Shown here one piece after another: positions 17,891 to 26,995 of a stretch of 33,933 nucleotides of DNA; position 1 is the stretch's first letter, and every line of letters starts with the position of its first letter. The notes beneath the pieces are model-generated. The model did no database searches, had not been told where the DNA came from, and worked only from the letters and a program-made list of their open reading frames with translations. Position numbers and translations under genes: made by a program. The DNA lies in contig JAOUMU010000024.1 of the NCBI GenBank assembly GCA_029881335.1, positions 1-33,933 of the forward strand. The letters are read 5' to 3'. Origin of the DNA: Nitrospinota bacterium. GTDB lineage: Bacteria; Nitrospinota_A; UBA7883.

Positions 17891-18958
17891 CTATCCAGCC
17901 TCCGCCGCCACAACAGGGCGCAGCCTGGCGCGAACCTCGCCCATCACCTGGTCCACCGTTATGGATTCCATGCAGTCAAAATAGGAGCAGTCGCGCCCGG
18001 AGCAGTAGTCGCAAGGGGGCGTATCGGGGCGCACCGCGCCGCCGCCTGGGCCTATGGGACCCCATCTCTCCGGCAGACAGACGAAGATGGGGCAGTATAT
18101 CCCCACTACAGGGACCCCTACTGCGGAAGCCATGTGCAAAGGCCCTGTACTGTGGGCAACCAGCGCATCCAGATCGGAAAGGACCCTGGCCAGCTGTTTT
18201 AGTCCTTCATCGCCGACATATTTCTGCGCGCCCCCTCCCGCGGCTTTGGCCACTTGCTCCACCAGATCCCTCTCCCCGGCGGCGCCCGTCACCGCCACGT
18301 CGAATCCGGCTTCGTCCATCGCCCTGGCCAGATTCTCCCACATGGCCTGGGGCCAGGTTCGCGCCGAGCCGCCGTGGCCCGGATGCAGGCCCACCAGGGG
18401 ACGATCCCCGCGTTTCACAAAATGGCCATGGACCGTTGAGTCCACCGGGATCTTCGCTTCCCTTAAAGGCTCTATTCCCAGCGGGGAGAGCAGAGCCAGG
18501 TTATGATCGGCCTCGTTGATCAGGCTTTTGCTGCGGCGCTGGGACACCCTGTGAGTGAGCAGGGCCTGGACGGCCTTGGTGGCGGGGCCGATGCGAACCG
18601 GAATGCGGGCAAGGGCCACGGTCATTGCCACTGAGGACTTGAGGTAAAGAAGTATTGCCGCGTCGAACCTTTCCGCCCTCAACCTGGCCGCCAATGGCCA
18701 GATCTGACCGGTGGGAACATGGGCGCCTGGGGAACTGAAGGCGATTATTTCGTCCACATCATCCCGGTCCTCCAGGAGTTCGCGGGTGTAATCGCGGGCA
18801 AGGGCGGCTATGTGGGCGCGAGGATGGGCTTTTCGCAAAGAGGCGAACACCGGCAAGGAGAGGACCATGTCTCCGATCCTGTCGGTGCGGGCCACTAGTA
18901 TGCGTGGTTTTTCCGGAAGTATGATGGCTCTTGAAAACATTGTTTTACATCTTAACAC
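17891..18958 (-). CDS. Glycosyltransferase family 9 (LPS heptosyltransferase-like)
   Basis: RILVARTDRIGDMVLSLPVFASLRKAHPRAHI..VGLHPGHGGSARTWP..LVAHSTGPLHMASAVGVPVVGIY. Probable start MFSRAI at 18940. Confidence 0.9.
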   Translation of the reverse strand: MLRCKTMFSRAIILPEKPRILVARTDRIGDMVLSLPVFASLRKAHPRAHIAALARDYTRELLEDRDDVDEIIAFSSPGAHVPTGQIWPLAARLRAERFDAAILLYLKSSVAMTVALARIPVRIGPATKAVQALLTHRVSQRRSKSLINEADHNLALLSPLGIEPLREAKIPVDSTVHGHFVKRGDRPLVGLHPGHGGSARTWPQAMWENLARAMDEAGFDVAVTGAAGERDLVEQVAKAAGGGAQKYVGDEGLKQLARVLSDLDALVAHSTGPLHMASAVGVPVVGIYCPIFVCLPERWGPIGPGGGAVRPDTPPCDYCSGRDCSYFDCMESITVDQVMGEVRARLRPVVAAEAG

Positions 18959-19010
18959 GTCAAGTGGTGGTGTGGCGCCAGGTGGAATTTACCTGTGCAG
19001 AAAAATAATT

Positions 19011-19039
19011 TTGTGTATCCGTGGATTATCTGCTACACT
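19011..19039 (+). promoter_or_regulatory. Candidate sigma70 promoter upstream of the RRM gene
   Basis: TTGTGT-N17-TACACT, leaving a 5' leader of about 140 nt. Confidence 0.35.
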
Positions 19040-19185
19040 GGTATTTGTTTGAAACGCCAAATTTTGGCTGATGCTATCAGTTTATTGCTTGCCTCAGATA
19101 ATAATTCCAAGATTGGGCAATTATAGCCTCGCACGACGTGACGTCTGTGCGCTGGAAACCATCGTATATAGGATACAGAGAAGAA

Positions 19186-19458
19186 ATGAAAATTTTTGTC
19201 GGCAACCTCCCTTTCACCGTGTCGGAAGACAAGCTTCGCTCGATGTTTGAGCAATTCGGCGAGATCGAGTCCTGCAAATTAATCACGGACCGTGAAACAG
19301 GTCGCTCCCGGGGGTTTGGCTTTGTCGAAATGTCCAATGCTGACGCTGACGCCGCCATCAAATCCCTCAATGGAACAAATATGGATGACCGGGTTATCAA
19401 GGTTAACCAATCCGAACCAAAAAAGGACAAGCCTAGCGGTCGACGGCGCTCCTGGTAA
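19186..19458 (+). CDS. RRM-domain RNA-binding protein
   Basis: MKIFVGNLPFTVSEDKLRSMFEQFGEIESCKLITDRETGRSRGFGFVEMSNADADAAIKSLNG; RNP1 and RNP2 motifs. Confidence 0.95.
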   Translation: MKIFVGNLPFTVSEDKLRSMFEQFGEIESCKLITDRETGRSRGFGFVEMSNADADAAIKSLNGTNMDDRVIKVNQSEPKKDKPSGRRRSW

Positions 19459-19528
19459 CCGCATTACTATCCCTCAACTCACATCGGCCGGATTTGCGGC
19501 CAATTCACACTATAATTGTGCAGGAATA

Positions 19529-20800
19529 ATGACAGACGTTTCATTCGAAAATATGGGCCTAATAAAGCCCTTGTTACGCGCCTTGGAAGATAACAACTAC
19601 AAGACGCCTACTCCAATCCAGGCCCGGGCCATTCCCCACATCCTGGAGGGCCGCGATGTTTTTGGCTGCGCCCAAACCGGAACCGGCAAAACAGCTTCCT
19701 TTGCGCTGCCCACCTTGCAGTTTCTGGACGAGCTTAACGCCAGGCGCACTCCGAAGGCCCCGCTGGTGCTGGCGCTGGCCCCCACAAGGGAGCTTGCCGA
19801 GCAGATAAGCAAAAGTTTCCGCGCCTACGGACGTCATATGGGCGTCCGCGTTTCGGCGGCATACGGCGGAGTGGGGATCGTCCCTCAGGCCAGGTCTCTG
19901 GCCGCTGGGGCGGATGTGCTGGTGGCCACGCCGGGCCGCCTGCTGGACCTTATCGGGCAGAGGATGGTCACCCTGGACAACATCCGGGTGCTGATCCTCG
20001 ATGAGGCGGACAGGATGCTGGACATGGGCTTTATCCATGACATAAAGAAAATTATCGCCAAAATCCCGGAGGAGAGGCAGACGCTATTCTTCTCCGCCAC
20101 ATTCACAGGCGAGGCAGGTCGTCTGGCCGATGGACTCCTGAAAGACCCGGTGAAAGTCCAGGTGGGCCCTGTTTCCTCCACGGTGGAGAAAATCAACCAA
20201 AAGGTAATGTTCGTCGACCAGCATAACAAAGAAGCGCTGCTTCACCTGCTGCTGGAGGACGAGTCTGTGACCAGGGCTCTGGTATTCACCAGGACCAAGC
20301 ACCGGGCCAACAAGCTGGTTACCAAGCTGAGCCAAAGCAAGGTGAGCGCGGATGCGATCCACGGGAACAAATCCCAGCCGGCGCGCCTGCGGGCGCTGGC
20401 GGCGTTCAGCTCCGGCAAAGTAAAAGTGCTGGTGGCCACCGATGTGGCCTCCCGCGGGATCGATGTAAAGGGGATCTCGCACGTGATAAATTTCGAGATG
20501 CCAGGTGACGCGGAAAGCTATGTCCACAGGATAGGGCGCACCGCCCGCGCCGGGGAAAAGGGCATAGCCATCTCCTTGTGCTGCTCCGACGAGCACTCCG
20601 TCCTGAGGGATATCGAAAGGACAACCAAAATTTCGCTGGACGTGAATTCGGACCATCCATACCATGTGGAGCGCGCTCCGTATCGCGGACCGGGCAAACC
20701 ACATGGCGGCCAGAAGCCTTTCGTGGCTTTCAAGAGAGGCGCCGCCGGAAGGCCCCGTTTCACCAGGCGCAAGGGATCGGAGAACCGGCTGGCCGGGTAA
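19529..20800 (+). CDS. rhlE: DEAD-box RNA helicase, RhlE-like
   Basis: MTDVSFENMGLIKPLLRALEDNNYKTPTPIQARAIPHILEGRDVFGCAQTGTGKTASFALP..LDEADRMLDMGF..SATF..HRIGRTARAGEKG. ORF track start at 19292 is an artefact of frame extension into the RRM gene. Confidence 0.93.
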   Translation: MTDVSFENMGLIKPLLRALEDNNYKTPTPIQARAIPHILEGRDVFGCAQTGTGKTASFALPTLQFLDELNARRTPKAPLVLALAPTRELAEQISKSFRAYGRHMGVRVSAAYGGVGIVPQARSLAAGADVLVATPGRLLDLIGQRMVTLDNIRVLILDEADRMLDMGFIHDIKKIIAKIPEERQTLFFSATFTGEAGRLADGLLKDPVKVQVGPVSSTVEKINQKVMFVDQHNKEALLHLLLEDESVTRALVFTRTKHRANKLVTKLSQSKVSADAIHGNKSQPARLRALAAFSSGKVKVLVATDVASRGIDVKGISHVINFEMPGDAESYVHRIGRTARAGEKGIAISLCCSDEHSVLRDIERTTKISLDVNSDHPYHVERAPYRGPGKPHGGQKPFVAFKRGAAGRPRFTRRKGSENRLAG

Positions 20801-20853
20801 CCGGCTAGAGGGGTGACCGCCGGGCTGGCAACAGCTCCGGAATGTTTCAATCC

Positions 20854-20888
20854 AACCCGGTTGGCTCTATAGCCGACCGGGTTTTTTT
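20854..20888 (+). terminator. Rho-independent terminator after rhlE
   Basis: AACCCGGTTGGCTCTATAGCCGACCGGGTTTTTTT. Confidence 0.9.
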
Positions 20889-20950
20889 GTTTGAAATCCG
20901 GCAAGGATGCTCCCCACGCGGGGATTCCGGCGCTTGAGGATCGGCAATGA

Positions 20951-21622
20951 TCAGTTGTCAATAGCCGTTATCACTATCTCGGCCACGTCTCCTTCCCACC
21001 CGTATACTCCCGGAGCCAGGTCACCCACACCCAGAATCCCCACGTGCATATGAATTGTCCCTTCACCATTCAAGGCACGCTTGTTGGATCCACAAGGCGG
21101 GCCCGGCACATAGGCGCACAGCTCGTTGTTTTCCTCGGTCCCGGCGTCGTAAGCCGATATCTTTACCGTGGACGATCCTGATTCAGGAAGCGTGAGGTTA
21201 CGCGCGCCAAGGAACGCGTCATTGGTGGTCTCCAACATGCCTGTGGCCGAGAGCATGCTATTGGCTGTTGCGATGAATTCGATCGTGATAGATTTACCAG
21301 GGTGAACCTCTTGCGATGAAGTGATCACGTCTGTCACACCTGGATTCGCTCGCAGCTCCTCCAGCAGGGTTGTCGCAACGCCATCCTCGGCCAGCCATGT
21401 CAATCCGGGGGACGCCACACCGCCTGGAGTAAACAGCGAGTAGTCTTTACCGTGGAGAATGAGAATCGGGGGGGTGAATATCTGGCCGGGGGTCAGGTTC
21501 TTGATGGTGCAGTGGAAAGCGCGGCTTTCGGCCTTGTCATCTTCTCCCGCCGCGCACCCGTAATCAAGCAACGCCAGGCCCATCATCACGCCTACCATCG
21601 CGTATGCTCGTGTCATTTTCAC
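20951..21622 (-). CDS. Secreted Spondin_N-domain protein
   Basis: Signal peptide; FHCTIKNLTPGQIFTPPILILHGKDYSLFTPGGVASPGLTWLAEDG..NDAFLGARNLTLPESGSSTVKISAYDAGTEENNEL..VYGWEGDVAEIVI matches the bacterial Spondin_N pattern. Confidence 0.82.
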   Translation of the reverse strand: MKMTRAYAMVGVMMGLALLDYGCAAGEDDKAESRAFHCTIKNLTPGQIFTPPILILHGKDYSLFTPGGVASPGLTWLAEDGVATTLLEELRANPGVTDVITSSQEVHPGKSITIEFIATANSMLSATGMLETTNDAFLGARNLTLPESGSSTVKISAYDAGTEENNELCAYVPGPPCGSNKRALNGEGTIHMHVGILGVGDLAPGVYGWEGDVAEIVITAIDN

Positions 21623-21818
21623 TGCATCCTCCTTTGGAAGCTGTCACCGGAAATTCGAGCTTGGAACATTTATATCACATCCGGTGGCTTATTGCTGGCC
21701 TTATGTCCTTTTGGCGCGCGATCCTAAGGTTCGCCATCGCTTACAAAGCAGCCGGCGGGCATCTCCTCCCCTCCTCTCTGAGCGTCAATACCAGGAGAAA
21801 GAATGTTCATATTATCGC

Positions 21819-21846
21819 TTGACAAGAGCATGCCGCAGGTTATAAT
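21819..21846 (+). promoter_or_regulatory. Consensus sigma70 promoter
   Basis: TTGACA-N16-TATAAT, about 32 nt before ATG 21878. Confidence 0.8.
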
Positions 21847-21877
21847 AATGGCCAATGTGCAGAAATAGGGGGCGTGC

Positions 21878-22210
21878 ATGAAGGGAAAGTTACTCTGTGT
21901 ATTTATCCTGGCCGGATTGGGCCTGTCAGGGGATTCATTTTCGCAAACCGGTCAAAAGACGGTTGCAGCGCAAGATAGACAAGTGTATTCCAATCACGCG
22001 GTGGCGATAAAAAGCGGACTCCTGAGTTGGAGATGGGAGCTGTCTCAAGTAATAGGCGTTCTTTATTCCGGCGTAACGGTGGATATCCTGGCTTCAAAGG
22101 AGGTGGGGCATGGAAAATTCTGGAAACAAATTCAATATGTCGATGTCAGCCGACAGAAAGCCATCACAGGCTGGATCTATTGCGGAAATAGCCCGGATGG
22201 TTGCCCATAA
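21878..22210 (+). CDS. Small secreted protein, SH3-like
   Basis: Signal peptide MKGKLLCVFILAGLGLSGDSFS; ..VIGVLYSGVTVDILASKEVGHGKFWKQIQYVDVSRQKAITGWIYC resembles an SH3b repeat. Confidence 0.65.
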   Translation: MKGKLLCVFILAGLGLSGDSFSQTGQKTVAAQDRQVYSNHAVAIKSGLLSWRWELSQVIGVLYSGVTVDILASKEVGHGKFWKQIQYVDVSRQKAITGWIYCGNSPDGCP

Positions 22211-22223
22211 GGAGCCAACTGCC

Positions 22224-22559
22224 ATGAACGGAACAAATCAATGGAGAAGGCTGTTTCTTCCCTCTCTCATGGTCGCGGGTATCCTGGTGTGTTTCTATTC
22301 CCTGGCCCACGCCGAGCCCCAGGAAACAGCCGTGGAGGCCTATGGCGCGCAACTGAATGTCTGGCGGCCCTTCATCACCATAATATTCATAGTAGTGACT
22401 AATTTCGTCTACATGAAATATGTTCCCACACCTCAACATACCAATGTCAACCTGACTCACTTGGTTGCAATCACCGATATGGCGATTCTGGTAGCGGTAG
22501 GGGTGATGGATAGCGCAGCGATTCTTGAATTCCTCAAATTAATGAAAGCCGGTCCCTGA
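22224..22559 (+). CDS. Hypothetical membrane protein, about 111 aa
   Basis: ATG 22224 preceded by AAGGAG; MNGTNQWRRLFLPSLMVAGILVCFYSLAHAEPQ..FITIIFIVVTNFVYMKY..MAILVAVGVMDSAAI. The ORF track start at 22110 overlaps the previous gene and looks less likely. Confidence 0.6.
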   Translation: MNGTNQWRRLFLPSLMVAGILVCFYSLAHAEPQETAVEAYGAQLNVWRPFITIIFIVVTNFVYMKYVPTPQHTNVNLTHLVAITDMAILVAVGVMDSAAILEFLKLMKAGP

Positions 22560-22704
22560 GCCAGTCCGGCAATTAAATTCCCCTGTTGCGCCTTCGACGA
22601 TTCCATTCCACCATCCCCGTTGACAACAGCCCCGGTTTGACCATATCATTACCCCACTGGTGATCTCTCTCAAACTTTGTAAGGATTGAATTTTAATAAA
22701 CCTC

Positions 22705-24216
22705 ATGCAGGAACCTCCTAGTCCCGGCCTACGGCGCGCGCCGAGAGCCCTGATTGTTCTGGCTCTTCTTTTGTCGATCTGTTTTGCGATCCCGACCAAT
22801 GCTTTTGACCTGAATAGCCGCGTCCAGGAATTCACCCTGAAAAACGGCATGAAATTCCTTATACTCCCCCGCGAGGGCTCCCCCACGTTCGCCGCCCACA
22901 TCTCCTTTAAGGTGGGGAGTGTGGAGGAGAACAAGGGATACACCGGCGCAGCCCACATGCTGGAGCATATGCTCTTTAAGGGGACTACCACCATCGGCAC
23001 GCTGGATTGGGAAAAAGAAAAGCCGCTGCTGGAAAAAATGAACCGATTGGCCGCAGAGCTGGACAAGGCCAAAGCCGAAGGCGCTGATGAAACAAAGATC
23101 GTGGAGCTGCGGGGCGCCCTAAAAACAATCCAGGAGGAACATAAAAAATGGATCGTGTCAGAGGGGTACTCCAAGCTTTACCAGAACCAGGGCGGGGTGG
23201 GATTCAACGCAGGCACCAGCAAGGATGACACCAACTACATCATCCGCCTCCCATCGAACAAGCTGGAGCTGTGGGCGTTTATCGAAAGCGAGAGAATGCG
23301 CGACTCCGTGTTCCGCGAGTTCTATTCAGAGCGGGACGTGGTGGCCGAGGAACGGCGGCGCAGCTATGAAAACCAGCCTACCGGCAAACTATACGAGCGT
23401 TTTCTTGCCACGGCCTTCATCGCGCACCCATACGGGCAGCCGATTATAGGATGGGCGTCGGATATCGAGCGCCTGCCGCTCTCGGAGATGGAGAACTTCT
23501 ATAACACCTGGTATGTGCCGAACAACGCTGTTGCCTCCCTGGTGGGGAATGTGGATATGGACGAGCTTAAAGCGCTGGCGGAAAAGTATTTCGCTGGTTT
23601 GCCGTCAAAGCCACTGCCGCCCAGAGTGATGAGCCATGAGCCGGATCAGGGGGGAGAAAGACGCGTCAGCCTGACCTTCGACGCCAACCCGATGGTGTTG
23701 ATTGGTTTTCACAAACCCACCATGCCCGATAATGATGATTATGTTTTCGATGTCATCTCCCAGCTTTTGGCGGGCGGCAGGACCGGCCGGTTCAACAAGG
23801 AACTGGTGATCAATAAAAAAGTAGCGGTGAGCGCGGACACTTTCACCGCGCCCGGCTCCCGCTATCCCAACGTTTTCACCATCGGGGGCACGCCGCGGCC
23901 ACCCCACAGCACTCAGGACCTGGAAAAAGCGGTGTGGGTGGAGCTGGAACGACTGAAGACCGAGCCGGTGGAGGAAAAGGAACTACATAAAGTGGTGAAC
24001 AACATGGAGGCGGACATGATCCGCGACCTGGTGTCCGACTACAGCATGGCCCGCAGGCTGACTTATTATCAGCAGATAGCGGGGGACTGGCGATATCTGA
24101 CCCAATACCTGGACAAGATCAGGGCGATAACTCCGAAGGATATCCAAAAGGCCGCCGAAAAATATTTCACCAGAGACAACATGACCGTGGCAACCCTGGT
24201 TCAGAAGAAGAAATGA
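22705..24216 (+). CDS. M16 zinc peptidase, catalytic subunit
   Basis: HxxEH in AAHMLEHMLFKGT; signal peptide; M16_C downstream. Confidence 0.92.
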   Translation: MQEPPSPGLRRAPRALIVLALLLSICFAIPTNAFDLNSRVQEFTLKNGMKFLILPREGSPTFAAHISFKVGSVEENKGYTGAAHMLEHMLFKGTTTIGTLDWEKEKPLLEKMNRLAAELDKAKAEGADETKIVELRGALKTIQEEHKKWIVSEGYSKLYQNQGGVGFNAGTSKDDTNYIIRLPSNKLELWAFIESERMRDSVFREFYSERDVVAEERRRSYENQPTGKLYERFLATAFIAHPYGQPIIGWASDIERLPLSEMENFYNTWYVPNNAVASLVGNVDMDELKALAEKYFAGLPSKPLPPRVMSHEPDQGGERRVSLTFDANPMVLIGFHKPTMPDNDDYVFDVISQLLAGGRTGRFNKELVINKKVAVSADTFTAPGSRYPNVFTIGGTPRPPHSTQDLEKAVWVELERLKTEPVEEKELHKVVNNMEADMIRDLVSDYSMARRLTYYQQIAGDWRYLTQYLDKIRAITPKDIQKAAEKYFTRDNMTVATLVQKKK

Positions 24217-25655
24217 ACCTTCGACTATCGCTATCCACCACGCTGCTGGCGGCCCTGATAGCCTCCTCTTGCGCCACCACGCCGCGCCAGCCTACGGTGG
24301 AGGATCTCAAATTCAAGCCGGTCTCTTCAAAAATCCCGGATACGAGACAGGTGACCCTTTCCAACGGAATGAGAGTGCACTTGCTGCCCGACAGGGAGTT
24401 GCCCCTGGTGACGGTTACCGCCATGATAAAGGTGGGCGGTATCTGGGAGCCTGCGGATAAGATCGGTCTGGCCGCGCTCACCGGCGCCGCCATGCGCTCC
24501 GGCGGAACCAGAAAGCTGTCGCCGGACGAGCTGGACGAGGCTCTGGAATTTTCCGCCATTTCCGTGGAGACCGGCATAGGCGGCGACATGGGCTCCGCCT
24601 CGCTCTCCGTGCTCACCAAGGACCTGGACAGGGGACTGGCGTATTTCGCGGATGTGATGATGTATCCCCGGTTCGACCAGGGCCGGTTTGATCTGGCCAA
24701 AGCCAGCATGCTCGATGGCATCCGGAGGGAGAATGACGATCCCACCTCCGCCGCTGACAGGGAACTTGGGAAACTCATATACGAAGGCTCGCCATACGGG
24801 CGAGTCCCTACTCTGGAGAGTGTCTCCTCCATCACCAGGGATGACTGCGTAAGTTTCCACGCCCGGTACTTCGCGCCGCAAAGCGTGATTCTGGGAGTCA
24901 CTGGCGATTTTGAGGAAGAGGATATGATCGCCCGGCTTGAAAGCGTCTTTGGCGGGTGGAGAGCTTCCGCCCCGGAATATCCTGAAGTGGCGCCAGTAGT
25001 GGAGAAGTACGAAGGCGGGATCTATGTCGCGGACAAGGACCTGCCCCAGTCCGCCGTGCGCATGGGGCATCTGACCTTGACCCGGTTCGACTCGGACTAC
25101 CACGCCGTGCGTGTGATGGACAGCATCCTGGGTGGATCCGGATTCGCCTCCCGCATGGTGCAGAAAGTCCGTGCGGAAAAGGGGCTGGCTTATTCCGTGT
25201 GGTCATACTCCATGGCGGGGTACTGGGAAAAAGGCCAATTCATGGCGGGGACGGAGACGAAAGCCTCCACCACAGCCGAGGCGATAGGCCTGATGATCGG
25301 TGAGATCGAAACGATCCGGGAGGAGCTTGTCACCCCGGAGGAGTTGAATCAGGCCAAAAATTCCATCGTCAATTCTTTTGTTTTCATATTCGACCGGCCA
25401 TCAAGGATCCTTTCTCAAAGGATGACGTTGGACTATTACGGGCTGTATGAAGGTTACCTGGAGACATACCGCGACAGGGTGATGGCCGTGACGGCCGAGG
25501 ATGTTCGCCGGGCGGCGCGCCAACGGCTGAGACCGGATGGGTTGAAGATAGTGGTTGTTGGGCCAGTCAAGGATTTCGACCGGCCCATGGAAGAGTTCGG
25601 TCCCGTCCACGAGCTGGTCCTTAGGGACTATTCAGCCGCTAAAGGGGGGAAATGA
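24213..25655 (+). CDS. M16-family protein lacking the zinc motif (partner subunit)
   Basis: M16 fold, but HxxEH is replaced (GLAALTGAAMRSGGT); retains VRAEKGLAYSVWSY. Starts within ATGA overlap of the previous stop. Confidence 0.9.
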   Translation: MNLRLSLSTTLLAALIASSCATTPRQPTVEDLKFKPVSSKIPDTRQVTLSNGMRVHLLPDRELPLVTVTAMIKVGGIWEPADKIGLAALTGAAMRSGGTRKLSPDELDEALEFSAISVETGIGGDMGSASLSVLTKDLDRGLAYFADVMMYPRFDQGRFDLAKASMLDGIRRENDDPTSAADRELGKLIYEGSPYGRVPTLESVSSITRDDCVSFHARYFAPQSVILGVTGDFEEEDMIARLESVFGGWRASAPEYPEVAPVVEKYEGGIYVADKDLPQSAVRMGHLTLTRFDSDYHAVRVMDSILGGSGFASRMVQKVRAEKGLAYSVWSYSMAGYWEKGQFMAGTETKASTTAEAIGLMIGEIETIREELVTPEELNQAKNSIVNSFVFIFDRPSRILSQRMTLDYYGLYEGYLETYRDRVMAVTAEDVRRAARQRLRPDGLKIVVVGPVKDFDRPMEEFGPVHELVLRDYSAAKGGK

Positions 25656-25720
25656 GCGGCTTAGCCATAACGCAATGATCCTGCCGACAATGGCCGGCGC
25701 TTTGCGAATATAGCGATAAG

Positions 25721-26995
25721 ATGGAAATTGACATAGTATTTCGATTTGTCCTGCTGGGATTTTTACTGCTTGGGTCCGCGTTTTTCGCCGGGTGCGATAT
25801 CGCCCTGTTCTCCCTGGGGGCGGCCAAGGTGGCCAAGCTTCGGCGGGATGGAAGCAGGACCGGGGCTCGAGTGGCCGCGCTGATGGAGGATCAGGACAAG
25901 CTCCTGGTCACCATCTACATCGGTAACGAGCTTATCAACGTGGCCATCTCTGCCATCGTCACGGTTTTGGCGCTGGAGCTTTTTGGAAACCTTGGTGTCG
26001 CCCTGTTCCTGGGGGCGGGCGCCATGGCTCTTCTGGTGTTCGGCGAGATCATCCCGAAGGCCTTTGCCCATGCCCACAGCCTGCGCTGGGCTCTCCTGGC
26101 GGCCTATCCCCTCTCCGCCTTCATGTGGCTAACCACTCCTTTGCAAGTGGTGGTGACATTCATCTCCGGGCTTTTGTTTCGCCTGGCGGCGCTGCCGGAA
26201 GCCAAGGACCATTCCACGTTGAGCGAGGAGGAGCTGAAGACTCTTATGGCCGAAAGCGCTGACGAGGGAGTCATCAACGAGTCTGAGAAGGAGATGGTGC
26301 AAAACGTTTTCGAATTGGGCGACCTGACCGTCTCCGAAATCATGACCCCAAGGACAGATATCATGGCCCTGGAGGTTGACACCCCCCTCAAGGAGGCGTG
26401 GGGCGTCATGGGCAAGTCCTACTTCGCCAGGGCGCCTGTGTATGAAAAACAGATAGACAACATAGTGGGCACTCTATATAAAAAAGACTTTCTGAAATTG
26501 AACTACCCGCCGCCGGAAGGCGTCTCCCTCCGAACCCTGATCCGGAAACCCTTCATCGTGCCGGAGACCATGATCATCCGAGAGCTGCTGCGCGAGTTCC
26601 AGAAGCGCAAAACCCATATCGCCGTGGTGTTCGATGAATACGGCGGCGCCCAGGGCCTGGTGACAATGGAGGACGCGCTGGAGAGCCTGGTGGGGGAGGC
26701 CCGCTACGGACGTGACAAGGATCGTATCGTGCGTCTGAGCGCGGGAACATATAAGGTTGCGGCGGGATGTGAGCTGGAGGATTTCAAGGAATTCTTTGGC
26801 GAGGGGCCGGAACATGAGGAACTGGAAACCATTGGTGGATACGTGTTTCACCTCTTCGGTTATCCCCCACGTTGGGGGGAGTCGGTGGAGTCTCACGGAT
26901 TCAAATTCACAGTCGAAAAGGTGAAAAAACACCGGATTATTGAGCTGCGTGTGGACTGGCAGGGGCCGGACCCGAGGGAGCGTAGGGAAAAGTGA
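25721..26995 (+). CDS. CNNM/CorC-HlyC family protein (DUF21-CBS-CorC_HlyC)
   Basis: DUF21 membrane region, TVSEIMTPRTDIMALE (CBS), VVFDEYGGAQGLVTMEDALESLVGE, C-terminal CorC_HlyC domain. Confidence 0.92.
   Translation: MEIDIVFRFVLLGFLLLGSAFFAGCDIALFSLGAAKVAKLRRDGSRTGARVAALMEDQDKLLVTIYIGNELINVAISAIVTVLALELFGNLGVALFLGAGAMALLVFGEIIPKAFAHAHSLRWALLAAYPLSAFMWLTTPLQVVVTFISGLLFRLAALPEAKDHSTLSEEELKTLMAESADEGVINESEKEMVQNVFELGDLTVSEIMTPRTDIMALEVDTPLKEAWGVMGKSYFARAPVYEKQIDNIVGTLYKKDFLKLNYPPPEGVSLRTLIRKPFIVPETMIIRELLREFQKRKTHIAVVFDEYGGAQGLVTMEDALESLVGEARYGRDKDRIVRLSAGTYKVAAGCELEDFKEFFGEGPEHEELETIGGYVFHLFGYPPRWGESVESHGFKFTVEKVKKHRIIELRVDWQGPDPRERREK

Noticed and set aside
19292-19528. N-terminal extension of the rhlE ORF into the RRM gene
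   Set aside because: Out of frame with the RRM protein and lacks helicase homology; ATG 19529 fits the RhlE N-terminus.
21745-21790. CTCCTCCCCTCCTCTCT stretch resembling the sRNA C/U-rich loops
   Set aside because: No matching stem, promoter or terminator around it; not a third sRNA copy.
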